A stretch of DNA of 64,000 bases from Ktedonospora formicarum (GTDB lineage Bacteria; Chloroflexota; Ktedonobacteria; Ktedonobacterales; Ktedonobacteraceae): the NCBI RefSeq assembly GCF_016587355.1, contig NZ_BNJF01000004.1:372001-436000 (forward strand), given 5' to 3'. A model generated the notes under the pieces. The model was not told where the DNA came from. It did not search any database and saw only the letters and a list, made by a program, of their open reading frames with translations. Positions 45,914 to 54,923 of this stretch are shown here, in pieces (the stretch's first letter is position 1; the number at the start of each line of letters is the position of its first letter). The position numbers and the translations under genes are program-made.

Positions 45914-46453
45914 TTGGAAAATCAAGAGCAAGTAATTAGTGAAATTGCAAGAGGGGAGGGGTGCTTTAGAAAAATGGGGAAAATTGGTGCTATAGTTTTA
46001 GCTCTATTGGAGGGTTTGGCTGCTCTAATAGCCATTTACCAATTTCTATCAGGAACACAGTCACTCCCGCAGATACAACTGGGAATTCCTAATATCCCTG
46101 CCATTCCACTGCCTAACCTTCTAACGCGTGGCAATTTGCTTGACTTTGCCCCGCTCAATGTTATCTGCTCACTCATCATTTGCGGCCTTCAATCTGGTAT
46201 ATGGTGGCTCTTCATTCAATGGGTAGAAATGGAAGAAAAAGAGCGTAAAGGCTGCCTAGGGTCAGCTTTCATTACTCTTTTACCATTCGATTTAATTGCT
46301 GCCTATTTGTTGAGTATCTATTTTCGTCCTTCCGATTTATGGACTACAGTTCTCTTCTTTTTTATAGTCTTTATGTGTGCATCTGTAGTTTGGGGGATTA
46401 TTGTGTTTATTTGGACACTCATTGCTATGAATAAAGCTACGTCTAGTATCTAA
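45914..46453 (+). CDS. Hypothetical membrane protein with four predicted helices
   Basis: A 179-residue protein from TTG 45914 with GGAGG about ten bases upstream. An N-terminal amphipathic part (ENQEQVISEIARGEGCFRKM) is followed by hydrophobic segments GAIVLALLEGLAALIAIYQF, LNVICSLIICGLQSGIWWLF, ITLLPFDLIAAYLLSIY and VLFFFIVFMCASVVWGIIVF. No family recognised. A truncated paralogue starts 113 bp after its stop (46566), so the locus was once a tandem pair. Confidence 0.6.
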   Translation: MENQEQVISEIARGEGCFRKMGKIGAIVLALLEGLAALIAIYQFLSGTQSLPQIQLGIPNIPAIPLPNLLTRGNLLDFAPLNVICSLIICGLQSGIWWLFIQWVEMEEKERKGCLGSAFITLLPFDLIAAYLLSIYFRPSDLWTTVLFFFIVFMCASVVWGIIVFIWTLIAMNKATSSI

Positions 46454-46565
46454 AAAGCTCGGCAAACGGATCAACGTCGGGGAGTGGCTGCTTCAACTTC
46501 GAGAGGTACGGCTGAAGATTAACTATGAGGATTGGCAAAGAAGCGAGAAAGTATGAGGATGTAAA

Positions 46566-46690
46566 ATTGAAGGATCAAGAGCAAGTAATAAAGAACATCG
46601 TGAAAGAAGAAAAAGGTTGCCTTGGGAAAGCCGGAACAATTGGCGCTATAATTGTGGGCATATTAGAAAGTTTGGCCGCTCTTATGCCTC
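46566..46690 (+). pseudogene. Truncated paralogue of the preceding membrane protein
   Basis: It reads LKDQEQVIKNIVKEEKGCLG, KAGTIGAIIVGILESLAAL, parallel to the first 45 residues of the gene at 45914, with TTG as the corresponding start. Homology ends near 46685, where a recombinase fragment on the other strand begins. The frame runs on by chance to 46836. Confidence 0.7.
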
Positions 46691-47180
46691 CCATTACACT
46701 TGTAGTAATAAGGGCACGATTTGACATTATAGGCAGACCCACAATAGGTGAGACCGCAAAGACCGCATTTGATCAGGCCTCGAAGCAAATAATTCCGCTT
46801 CGCGTTGCGACGACTGAATACTTGATGAGCATGTAACACACGTTGGGCTTGCTCCCAGGTGCTCTCATCAACAAGAGCAGGTACCAATTGAGCAATGACC
46901 TCACGGGTCTTCTTTGAACGACGCCCATAGTAATGAATACCTTTATACGTCGTATTCACCAGCATATTACGAATGCGCCCTGGCGTCCAACGACCACTTG
47001 TCCGACAGAGACGCTTCCCACGCATAATGGAGCGTTGATCACATGCGTGGGCAGGCGGAATACCTAGCGCGTTCAAATGGGTCGCAATAGCAATACGGGA
47101 CAAATTCTCATCGACACTCATTCGATAGATCATGCGGATAATGCCTGCTTCGGAATACTCACATTCACCAATGAGCGTAT
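46669..47180 (-). pseudogene. Serine recombinase, C-terminal fragment
   Basis: Only the Recombinase domain and part of the zinc ribbon remain: EYSEAGIIRMIYRMSVDENL, AIATHLNALGIPPA, RTSGRWTPGRIRNMLVNTTY, VPALVDESTWEQAQRVLHAH, YLLRGLIKCGLCGLTYCGSA and YYYKCNGRHK. The catalytic N-terminal resolvase domain and the C-terminal coiled coil are missing. The right limit near 47180 is approximate; sequence upstream to 47286 is open but no longer similar. It is a dead relic, different from the recombinase at 1-778. Confidence 0.8.
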
Positions 47181-47822
47181 CAGATGGTTGAAGGCGAGCA
47201 TCTTTGGCTAAGCTGCTCCATAATCGTGTGACTGTCCAGCGCACAGGAGAAGGCTGCGTGGTAGCCTTGTTGGATATCGTGAGCAATGTCTAGTGGTGGC
47301 TCGCTCTGGAGATCGTATCCCTATAGCCGGATTGATCGAACATGGAACGGCCTCGGTTACTCGCCAGCCCTACTCACCCGTGAGATGTTCACATTTCGGC
47401 AATGCTCTCAAAGAGGTATATATCTTACACAACGACAAAGCATCACCAAGACAATACGCCAGAATAACCTGCACCGCATTCTTCCCATAACGCTATTGCT
47501 TTTACAAAAAATAGATAATCATCTCATCCCTGTGGGTCGACCCCAGTTCAAGCACACCATATCTCTTATTTATAGGCACGTCATACACATGTGAAAAGCG
47601 CGTATGAGAAGCGGTGCTGAAACGATGCTTTTTGTTGCGGGGCATGAATGGCAATACAGACGTGACCTGTTCGCACAATGAGCACGAGTGAAAACTACTC
47701 TTTGCATTGCATAAACGCTTCTAAAGCGGATCAACTCCACAGAAATTGGCAGGGGATCATAGATCAATGATCCAAAACTGTAGCTATACCCCAGGCTGGA
47801 GTGGAGTGGGAAGCCAAAGCAG
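47181..47822. other. Gap with a partial dispersed repeat
   Basis: No supported gene. The stretch 47556-47640 matches the right (upstream) part of the dispersed repeat at 48058-48335 (CACACCATATCTCTTATTTA versus CACACCATATTTATTCATAG, then GTGAAAAGCG). It holds the start of its reading frame only (MVCLNWGRP). Confidence 0.45.
47556..47640 (-). repeat. Dispersed repeat, partial copy
   Basis: Upstream part of the repeat family described at 48058-48335; the coding tail and hairpin are absent. Confidence 0.6.
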
Positions 47823-48104
47823 TTGAAAGAGCTCTTATCCACTCGTTTTCCTGATGAATTGCAGACATGGTATCGATCGCCCTCAAAGTTTGTTGAGGAG
47901 TTACAGAAGATCACATCTGCGCTCCAGGAAGAAGGAATCACCGTTGGCATTGCTCCTAAAACCGCGCTTGTCACACTGACCACCAAGGGTGAAGAGAGAT
48001 GGATGTGGTCCCCTAGCAGCTTTCTGTTCTCCCAAGAACTGCTCGGGTTTGCCATCAGAAAAGGCACGACCTCTGGAGGCCATGGTATGGGAAGGGAGGA
48101 ATAG
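47823..48104 (+). CDS. Hypothetical short protein, doubtful
   Basis: A 93-codon frame with protein-like start LLSTRFPDELQTWYRSPSKF, VEELQKITSALQEEGITVGI, TTKGEERWMW, entering the dispersed repeat at its end (GHGMGREE). No ribosome site at the listed start. Protein-like sequence lies upstream in another frame (NWQGIIDQ, GVEWEAKAVERAL), so this is probably the end of a decayed gene. Confidence 0.35.
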   Translation: MKELLSTRFPDELQTWYRSPSKFVEELQKITSALQEEGITVGIAPKTALVTLTTKGEERWMWSPSSFLFSQELLGFAIRKGTTSGGHGMGREE

Positions 48105-48335
48105 GTGTAGGCTTCACCACTCTTCCTTCCCATCCATCATACGCTCCTAGATCATGATCCCCAACACCTCCGCCAGGTCGCGCGTTAATCGTTCTAGGTC
48201 CCTGGCAACTTCGGGCTGGGTCAGACGACGAAAATCCCAGCACACCATATTTATTCATAGGCACATCATACACATGTGAAAAGCGAGTGTGAGAAGCTGT
48301 GCTGACACGATGCTTTTTGTCGTGAGTGTGATACC
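48058..48335 (-). repeat. Dispersed repeat with conserved 33-codon frame, copy A
   Basis: A repeat of about 275 bp. On the minus strand it reads MVCWDFRRLTQPEVARDLER, LTRDLAEVLGIMI-stop, followed by an inverted repeat (GGAAGGAAGAGTGG and CCTCCCTTCC). Related copies, all on the same strand, are at 51340-51595, 54055-54240 and 55845-56095. Confidence 0.7.
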
Positions 48336-48535
48336 AAATCCGGTTGGATGATGACAAAAAAACTGGGAGGGACCTTGAAGCCCAACACTCCTCTCAGTAT
48401 CAGAAGAGGAGGCGCATATTCACAGAATTTGATAGGAGAGATGAACCGTAAAATAGTGATTTATGCTTCTCCAGAACAATGCCATATTTTTATGTATTTT
48501 ATCATTTATTTCTAATTACTAAGAAAGTGTCTAAA

Positions 48536-49126
48536 CTAGATTGAGAAGGGCCGAAAAGGAGTTAACCGCTTGAGAAAGAGCTGAATGGAAGCGATTTGGA
48601 TGAATGCCTCACTGCTCTGGGGCAAGCCTTCATAATCGCGAGCCAACCGTCGGAAACGAATGAACCACCCAAAAGTGCGCTCGATCTTCCAGCGATGACG
48701 TTGGACCTGAAAGCCGCCTTTTGGCTTGGGCAAACGAACGGGTTCACCATTGATGAGCACCCAGGGATCTTCCTGGTCCGCTTTCGGCACGATTTCGGTT
48801 TCCCATCCCAAGGTGGCTTTGATCCAGTCAATGAGCGGGCCAGTGTAGGCACTATCAGCGAAGAGATGACATAGGCGAGGAAATCGATCTGTCAGTTCCT
48901 GCAAGAGCAAGGGTGCTCCCAGCCGATCCATCAGGCGAGCTGTATGGACCTTGACTGCTAAAAGAAGCCCCTGGGTATCAACCAGGATGTGCCGTTTGCG
49001 TCCGTAGGTTTTTTTTCCCAGCATCAAAGCCACGGTCGATGCCTCGCACAGGGCTGGTTTTGATGGATTGGCTATCAATGATAGCTGCGCTTGGTTCGGG
49101 ATCACGCCCCATGTGGGTGCGCACAT
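48536..49126 (-). CDS. IS5-type transposase, C-terminal ORF B (copy 2)
   Basis: Identical in protein sequence to 18313-18903: second aspartate in LFADSAYTG and the glutamate region IERTFGWFIRF. It needs a one-base shift on the A8 tract to be fused to ORF A. The single difference inside it (48872) is a silent leucine change. Confidence 0.9.
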   Translation of the reverse strand: MCAPTWGVIPNQAQLSLIANPSKPALCEASTVALMLGKKTYGRKRHILVDTQGLLLAVKVHTARLMDRLGAPLLLQELTDRFPRLCHLFADSAYTGPLIDWIKATLGWETEIVPKADQEDPWVLINGEPVRLPKPKGGFQVQRHRWKIERTFGWFIRFRRLARDYEGLPQSSEAFIQIASIQLFLKRLTPFRPFSI

Positions 49127-49403
49127 CTCGACGCAAGCTGCTCATCGCCCGCTCCCAGGTGCCATCCAGGCTCCAGCGACGGAAATAATGGTACACCGTC
49201 TTCCCATTGGGCAGATCATGGGGCATTTGTCGCCACGAACAGCCGGTTCGCAGGACATAGAGAATGCCATTGATGATCTCTCGACGCTCAACCCGTTCTC
49301 GCGGACTCCACTGCGTTTGAGGAGGCAGCAATGGTTCTAAGCGGTCCCACTGCTCATCTGTCAGGTCGGAGGGATAGGCTTTGCGCTTCTGGTGATCGCT
49401 CAT
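48978..49403 (-). CDS. IS5-type transposase, N-terminal ORF A (copy 2)
   Basis: Identical in protein sequence to the frame at 18755-19180: DUF4096-like N-terminus and the first catalytic aspartate in IIDSQS. The A8 tract at 49009-49016 (T on the plus strand) is the likely slippage site to ORF B. Intact and probably active together with ORF B. Confidence 0.9.
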   Translation of the reverse strand: MSDHQKRKAYPSDLTDEQWDRLEPLLPPQTQWSPRERVERREIINGILYVLRTGCSWRQMPHDLPNGKTVYHYFRRWSLDGTWERAMSSLRRDVRTHMGRDPEPSAAIIDSQSIKTSPVRGIDRGFDAGKKNLRTQTAHPG

Positions 49404-49638
49404 CTGATCAGTTCCTTTCTTTGGCTCTCGCGGTCTCCTTTCTTTCAGTCTAGCACGACCTTGTTTAGTTCAGACACTTTCTAATAACTATTTTTAAAAT
49501 CAGGATAAAGAAGTGTTTGAAGATAGCTTGACATATTAATATATAAAATATTATTGTTGCATTATAAGATACAAAGACAGCTATCTGTGGCGTCTGTTTT
49601 TTCAGTCGTGCTAGCTCCTCAGGAAAGGATGCAGAACC

Positions 49639-50979
49639 ATGACACTTTCAGTTCTCGCCGCTCTTAGTAATGCAGACCTCACGATGTTTTTTCTGGCTAT
49701 GAGTTTACTTCTGCTCTTTGCTCATGTCTTTGGATATGTCTTTCAACGGCTGCATATGCCAAAGGTCATTGGGGAGATTGCTGGAGGACTCCTCTTAGGT
49801 CCCACACTTTTTGGCTGGCTGTCTCCGCATCTTTCAACAAACATCTTTGCTTCCTTTGCGGCTGAAGACGGAATCTTCTCCAGCATCTACTGGCTTGGCC
49901 TGGTTATGCTGATGTTCATTTCTGGCTTTGAGCTACAGAAATCCTTGAACAAGGATGAGGGGAAGCTGGTTGTGGCTCTTCTGCTAGGGGGAACACTTGT
50001 GTCGTTCGCTGCCGGGTGGGTCGCACCTGAGTTCTACCCAACCACGGCTCTTATCGGCAGCGCCAGAAATCCTCTCGCCTTAAGGATTATTCTTGGTTGT
50101 GCGGTCGCTGTAACCTCTATCCCCGTCATCTCAAAAATATTCCTGGACCTAAATATTGCTCAGACGCGCTTTGCTAAGATCATTATCGCGGTTGCCACCA
50201 TTGAGGATGTTGTGTTGTGGGTAGCCATTGCATTGGCCACTGCATTGGTGAGCCCTCAACCGTTCTCTCCGCTCGCCATTCCCGTTACGTTGCTCCTCAT
50301 AGCGGCCTTTTTCCTGCTGGCCTTGCTGCTTCTGCCTCCTCTGCTGCGCATGCTTCAACGTCTTCAGCTTCCTGGCCTGGCGCAGACTTCGTCGGCGGGC
50401 TATGCCCTGTTGCTCTGTCTCTCCCTGGCTGCGCTCGCCAACCTGTTGAATATCAACGTCGTCTTTGGGGCTTTGCTGGCGGGTATTGTGCTAGAAATGG
50501 TTACCAATGGCAAATTTGAAAAGGTCAAGACCTCCATCAAAGATGTGGCATTAGGCTTCTTCGTGCCGCTCTACTTCGCCCTCGTTGGCTTCAAACTCGA
50601 TTTAGTGCATCATTTTGATATCGGCTTTTTCCTCTCATTTCTGCTGTTTGCCACGTTCTTCAAAATGCTGGGAACGATCCTGGCAGCGCGGCTCGTCGGC
50701 GAAAACTGGCTATCAAGTCTCAATGTAGGGGCAGCGATGAATACGAGAGGAGGCCCAGGTATCGTACTGGCGACGGTCGCGTACGGCCTGGGTATTATCA
50801 GCGAAAGCTTTTTCGCGACGCTGGTTATGGTGGCCATCATTACGTCTCTGATGGCTGGCTACTGGTTCAGGTTGGTCTTGAACAAACAATGGGAACTCCT
50901 CCCCGCTCTGTCCGAGGCAGACGGCCATGAAGCGATGCCCCCCGAGGCAGGAAAGGGGTTACAGGAGCAAATTGAGTAG
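49639..50979 (+). CDS. Cation/proton antiporter, CPA2 (KefB/NapA-like)
   Basis: A 446-residue membrane protein with about 12-13 helices of the Na_H_Exchanger family. It opens LTMFFLAMSLLLLFAHVFGY, then MPKVIGEIAGGLLLGPTLFG (family-typical GEIxxGxxLGP), WLGLVMLMFISGFEL, ILGCAVAVTSIPVISKIF and NTRGGPGIVLATVAYGLGII. No C-terminal RCK/TrkA domain is present, so it is the short type exchanging Na+ or K+ for protons. ATG 49639 has AGGAAAGGA ten bases upstream. A TTGACA hexamer at 49528-49533 is a possible -35, with a weak -10. It begins 155 bp after the IS5 copy. Intact, monocistronic. Confidence 0.92.
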   Translation: MTLSVLAALSNADLTMFFLAMSLLLLFAHVFGYVFQRLHMPKVIGEIAGGLLLGPTLFGWLSPHLSTNIFASFAAEDGIFSSIYWLGLVMLMFISGFELQKSLNKDEGKLVVALLLGGTLVSFAAGWVAPEFYPTTALIGSARNPLALRIILGCAVAVTSIPVISKIFLDLNIAQTRFAKIIIAVATIEDVVLWVAIALATALVSPQPFSPLAIPVTLLLIAAFFLLALLLLPPLLRMLQRLQLPGLAQTSSAGYALLLCLSLAALANLLNINVVFGALLAGIVLEMVTNGKFEKVKTSIKDVALGFFVPLYFALVGFKLDLVHHFDIGFFLSFLLFATFFKMLGTILAARLVGENWLSSLNVGAAMNTRGGPGIVLATVAYGLGIISESFFATLVMVAIITSLMAGYWFRLVLNKQWELLPALSEADGHEAMPPEAGKGLQEQIE

Positions 50980-52276
50980 TATCCAAGAGGAGAATTTCTT
51001 TCAAAAACAAAGGGAGTAATGGCACTGTTACACTATCTCCTTCATCCAAGAACCTCATGCACTTATCACTTGAAGTATGCACAAGAAATTCTGTATCCTT
51101 CAATTCAGGTGTGACAGTCCACTAGCTACTCGGAGAACATGGAGCTGGAGAGCCTTTCTCCGATTATGGAATTCGGCTCTTGTACGTTAATGCCTGAAAT
51201 GATGGGGCCATCGGTAAGGTACTTGCCAAAAGGGAGGTAGTAATGGACGCTTGATAAAGAAAAGAACAGAGGGGTTGATTTTCTCTCAGCCTCCTCTGTA
51301 TCATGTATTGTGTTTATTTGACAGGCTCCCAACCACTTCACAAAAGGCGCTACCTCTGTGGGCTATGGACAAGGAAGAATGGTCGTAGGCTCGTTCATCT
51401 CTCCTTCCCCATCATGCGCTCCTAGATCGTGATCCCCAAGATCTCCGCCAGGTCGTATGTCAGTCTTTCTAGGTCCCTAGCAACTTCGGGTCGCATCAGA
51501 TGACTAAAATCACAACACGCCATACCCATGTGAAGACGCCATACCTGTGTGAAATGTGAATTTGCAGGCTATCGGGATCTTGCGTACTCTCTCAGCAAAC
51601 ATGTATACTTCATGGAAAGAGCACGCGGCAAGCGGTTCCCTCAACATAACATGACGCATCACGGAGAACTCCCTACCTGCACCTGCATCTCAAGCCTGTG
51701 AAAAGCTCGCCAATGTTCGGCTCAAATGCGAAATATATCAGCACATCCTCCTTGTCGAGCTTCTACTTGACGCAAAGGGGTCGCAGATCCGGGCCTCTTC
51801 ATGTTGCTTCTCTTCCTTGGCTTCCTCATTTACTTGGCTCCCTTATTGTGCTCTTCAGAGTTTGCCATCAGTATCAACTTCGCAGAAGAACCGGCGTCTC
51901 TGGAGTCGTGTTCATGTCCCCTGACCATGATCCTGTATGCTTTCCTCTGGCTTCCATAAACTGTTTCTCGGAGAGGAAAACGTCTGTAGAGGCAGTCTAC
52001 TGAGATGCCTCACAACTACCTATAGTAGAGAAAACTATGAATTTTATTGGTTCCAGGAGGATTTTTCATGGCACACATCCAAGCTCCTCACGTTTCGCCT
52101 CAAGCGCTCTCCCCTCTCTCAAGCCATAAAGAATAGAGAAGGCTGATGGATGAGCTGGAGTATGTCAAAACCGTTCGTTTAATGAGAAATCTGATCTTGA
52201 ATATTGTATTGACGGAGACCACCCCATCTATTTTATAATGACCCCAAAAAAGAGAGATCTTGAGGAGGATTACCTG
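50980..52276. other. Long intergenic region with one dispersed repeat copy
   Basis: About 1.3 kb. Frames of up to 101 codons have no support. The copy of the dispersed repeat at 51340-51595 is the only structure recognised. Confidence 0.5.
51340..51595 (-). repeat. Dispersed repeat with conserved 33-codon frame, copy B
   Basis: On the minus strand: MGMACCDFSHLMRPEVARDL, ERLTYDLAEILGITI-stop. The downstream hairpin is weaker than in copies A and C. The upstream part shares TTCACACAGGTATGGCGTCT with copy D. Confidence 0.7.
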
Positions 52277-53764
52277 ATGAATGAAGACGACTCCCAAGAC
52301 TGGAGTGACGAAGATGAAGGCTGGGATGATGAGGATGAAGACGACTCCCAAGATGGGGTTGATGAAATGGCAGTGGTCACGCGTCAAGAACGAACGCCTG
52401 TTCCTCTTTTAGCTGAGCTTGCAGTGCATCCCAACTATCGCCTACGGGCTCTCGTTGCCGAAAGCCCTACACTTTCTCCTGAGCTTGCACGCCAATTGCT
52501 CTCTGACCCTGATATCTCCGTACGATACTCCGCTGCTACGAATCCCAAAACGCCTATAGAACTTCTCATATCCCTTGCTGATGAGGAGGAAGAACTTCTA
52601 AGAAGAGCTGTGGCTTCCCATGCTAATGTGCCAGACGCTCTCTTACGCAAGTTGACCACTGACAATGAGCACACAGTGAGAGGGGCAGTGGCTCGTAATC
52701 CCCGAGTGCCAGAGGACATCCTCCTTCAACTTGCCTCTGATTCTTACATATATGGATACGTCAGAGAAGGCGTTGGCGAGAATCCCAGAACGCCCGTCAT
52801 GATCTTATGCAAGCTTGCCTCTGATTCCGAAACGGGTGTAAGATGCGCTGTCGCAAAGAACGTCCACACTCCAAACACGCTTCTAGAGCAACTGGCCCTT
52901 GATGATGAGCCGCGTGTGAGGTGGTCTGTTGCAGAGAATCCCACCGTATCAGAGACCATCTTGAGGCAACTCGCCTCTGATGCTCATTTTACTGTAAGGA
53001 TAGCTGTGGCCAGGAATCCCAAGGCATCAGCGGTGACTCTGTCACAATTGTTGCACGATTACGATGAGGCAGTACAATGGTGGGTTGCTAGGAATCCAGC
53101 CGTCTCAGAAGAGGCGTTGCTCCAGATGCTTTCTGATCTAAAGAAGCCAAGTCTCTCGTCGTATTCCCAAAAGGAACCAGTGCTCAGAAGTATCTGCTGG
53201 CACCCTTGTCTCACCCACAAGGTATTGGAAGAACTGAAAGCCAACGCGTATGAGGTAATAGGCCTGATTGCAAAAAAACGACTTGAGCTCGGTCTTGCTG
53301 CAGATCGCAATCAGCATCAAGAGGCTGCCGCAGGGGATGGGATGGACCAGCATATAGCGTCTTTGAATGTATATCATATGCTCCTCGCCTGGGAGGAGTT
53401 GATAGACCCGGCGACTCACAGCCAGACAGGCCATTTCAAGCACCTCCTCGACAAAGTCTCCAAAAAAGCACCCGCATTCTTAAGTGCGCGCTTCCTTGGA
53501 AGATGGATGCAACCCCCATGGCATGAGAGGAACGAGAAAGAACAAAGGGGGAGAGAACTCTTGAGTGCACTCCTTCCATATTGGGAGCTTCTTCCATACT
53601 GGCAGAATATCTTAGCGGATTCGTCCTATTGGGAATTACGATATTGGCTTGCCCTCAAACCAGAAACCTCTCTCTCCGTCCTCGCAAAGCTTACACGAGA
53701 TGGACACCACTTTGTTCAATCTGCCGCACACTACTGGCTTAGGCATCGGGCAGAAGAAGGATGA
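52277..53764 (+). CDS. Leucine-rich-repeat-variant (LRV) / HEAT-like repeat protein
   Basis: A 495-residue cytosolic protein. A strongly acidic N-terminus (DDSQDWSDEDEGWDDEDEDD) is followed by about ten helical repeats of 24 residues with the LRV pattern: VRYSAATNPKTPIELLISLA, VRGAVARNPRVPEDILLQLA, VRWSVAENPTVSETILRQLA. A non-repetitive C-terminal region of about 170 residues (HMLLAWEELIDPATHSQTGH) and a last repeat-like end (WLALKPETSLSVLAKL) follow. Start ATG 52277 is chosen because GGAGG lies eight bases upstream. The cysteine cluster seen in the 4Fe4S-LRV protein of nitrogen fixers is absent. Likely a protein-binding scaffold; function unknown. Confidence 0.85.
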   Translation: MNEDDSQDWSDEDEGWDDEDEDDSQDGVDEMAVVTRQERTPVPLLAELAVHPNYRLRALVAESPTLSPELARQLLSDPDISVRYSAATNPKTPIELLISLADEEEELLRRAVASHANVPDALLRKLTTDNEHTVRGAVARNPRVPEDILLQLASDSYIYGYVREGVGENPRTPVMILCKLASDSETGVRCAVAKNVHTPNTLLEQLALDDEPRVRWSVAENPTVSETILRQLASDAHFTVRIAVARNPKASAVTLSQLLHDYDEAVQWWVARNPAVSEEALLQMLSDLKKPSLSSYSQKEPVLRSICWHPCLTHKVLEELKANAYEVIGLIAKKRLELGLAADRNQHQEAAAGDGMDQHIASLNVYHMLLAWEELIDPATHSQTGHFKHLLDKVSKKAPAFLSARFLGRWMQPPWHERNEKEQRGRELLSALLPYWELLPYWQNILADSSYWELRYWLALKPETSLSVLAKLTRDGHHFVQSAAHYWLRHRAEEG

Positions 53765-54054
53765 GAGAAGTTGTTACACAATCGACCGTTTTCTGACACT
53801 CATGATTCTGCTTTTCTGGTATGGAGAGAGACCAGAGGCTTGTGGAGAGGAAGAATTCTTGAACAGTCTCAAAAAACGTACCACAATCAAAATGTCATTT
53901 TCTGCGAGATGAGATGAGTATGTGACACTCACCGCAGAGGTTCTATGAACATCAGCGCATTGTGCATATCTCATCTCTTGCATCACTCAAAGCTCGCTTA
54001 TTTTTCTGAAAGCGCTTCGAACATCGCTTGTTTGGTTAGGGTTTGCCTTCAGAA
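53765..54054. other. Intergenic gap
   Basis: Nothing recognised between the LRV gene and the dispersed repeat. Confidence 0.4.
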
Positions 54055-54240
54055 AGGGCACGACCTCTGGAGACCATGGTATAGGAAGGGAGGAATGGGT
54101 GTGGGCTTTACCACTCCTCCTTCCCATCATACGCTCCTAGATCGTGATCCCCAAGATCTCCGCTAGGTCGCGTGTTAGTCTTTCTAGGTCCCTGGCAACT
54201 TCGGGCTGCATCAGACGACCCCAGTTAAGGAGCGGCTCCT
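54055..54240 (-). repeat. Dispersed repeat with conserved 33-codon frame, copy C (5' truncated)
   Basis: On the minus strand: LNWGRLMQPEVARDLERLTR, DLAEILGITI-stop, then the inverted repeat GGAAGGAGGAGTGG and CCATTCCTCCCTTCC. The upstream part is replaced by the end of the DHFR-like gene, whose stop is at 54241. Confidence 0.7.
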
Positions 54241-54825
54241 TTAGCGGTTTTCTTCGGCTAACTGGTAGGTTGCGATCACAACGCCTGTGCTCGTCGTCCT
54301 GGTGCCGACAAGCTGGAGCGTGGCTGGGACGCCACCTTCTGGGAAAAGGCGGCGTCCCGATCCCAGCACTAGAGGATGAATAAGGAGCACATACGTATCG
54401 ACGAGGTTCGCCTGCATGAGCGACTGGACCAACTCTCCGCTGCCCATAATCACCAGATCCGTACCTGACTCCTGCTTGAGCCCGGCCACAGTCTCTGCAG
54501 CGTCGCCTTTGAGCAGCGTGGAGTTGATCCACGGGAGCGGTTCAGAGAGCGTGGTGGACACGACGTACTTCGGCATGTTGTCGAGCCTTGCCGAGAAAGG
54601 GCTGTCCGTTCGCTTAGGCCAGACAGAGTAGAAGTCCTCGTAGGTGCGCCTGCCCAATAGCAGGGCAGAAATAGTGGGCATACTATCCCCTGCCAGAGCC
54701 ATCGCATTATAGGGCGCTCCCCAACTGCCGTGCTCGAAACCGCCCCGGCAATCTTCATCTGGTCGTCCTGGTGCCTGCATGACCCCATCGAGGGTCAGGT
54801 TCGTGAAAACAATCACTTTGCTCAT
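54241..54825 (-). CDS. Dihydrofolate reductase-like protein (RibD C-terminal domain)
   Basis: A 194-residue protein of the RibD_C/DHFR-like family. It starts MSKVIVFTNLTLDGVMQAPG and continues with ISALLLGRRTYEDFYSVWP, MPKYVVSTTL, DLVIMGSGELVQSLMQANLV and DTYVLLIHPLVLGSGRRLFP. ATG 54825 follows GGAGGAAAG. The family includes NADPH-dependent reductases, but most stand-alone members have no proven substrate. The AraC-type regulator gene lies immediately upstream on the same strand, 98 bp away, and probably regulates it. Intact. Confidence 0.9.
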   Translation of the reverse strand: MSKVIVFTNLTLDGVMQAPGRPDEDCRGGFEHGSWGAPYNAMALAGDSMPTISALLLGRRTYEDFYSVWPKRTDSPFSARLDNMPKYVVSTTLSEPLPWINSTLLKGDAAETVAGLKQESGTDLVIMGSGELVQSLMQANLVDTYVLLIHPLVLGSGRRLFPEGGVPATLQLVGTRTTSTGVVIATYQLAEENR

Positions 54826-54923
54826 GAACTCTTTCCTCCTTCTGTCGAGAAACCATGATGTTTCTCTCGTTGGCTGGAGTATACCCTTCCTTTCCTTTGA
54901 CCGCTTGTAAAAAACCGTCATCA

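Larger units (their letters stand above)
48523..49481 (-). mobile_element. IS5-family element, copy 2 (959 bp)
   Basis: Same ends, length and orientation as copy 1 (18300-19258), flanked by the 3-bp duplication TAA (48520-48522 and 49482-49484). Only two substitutions found (48872 and 49429), one synonymous and one outside the genes. The two copies can recombine and delete or amplify the 29 kb between them. Confidence 0.92.

Noticed and set aside
47570..48133. A 187-codon minus-strand frame
   Set aside because: It opposes a more protein-like plus-strand frame and crosses a repeat; Ser/Cys-rich composition looks random.
48055..48357. A 100-codon minus-strand frame across dispersed repeat copy A
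   Set aside because: It uses a different frame from the one conserved in the other copies and is not kept in them.
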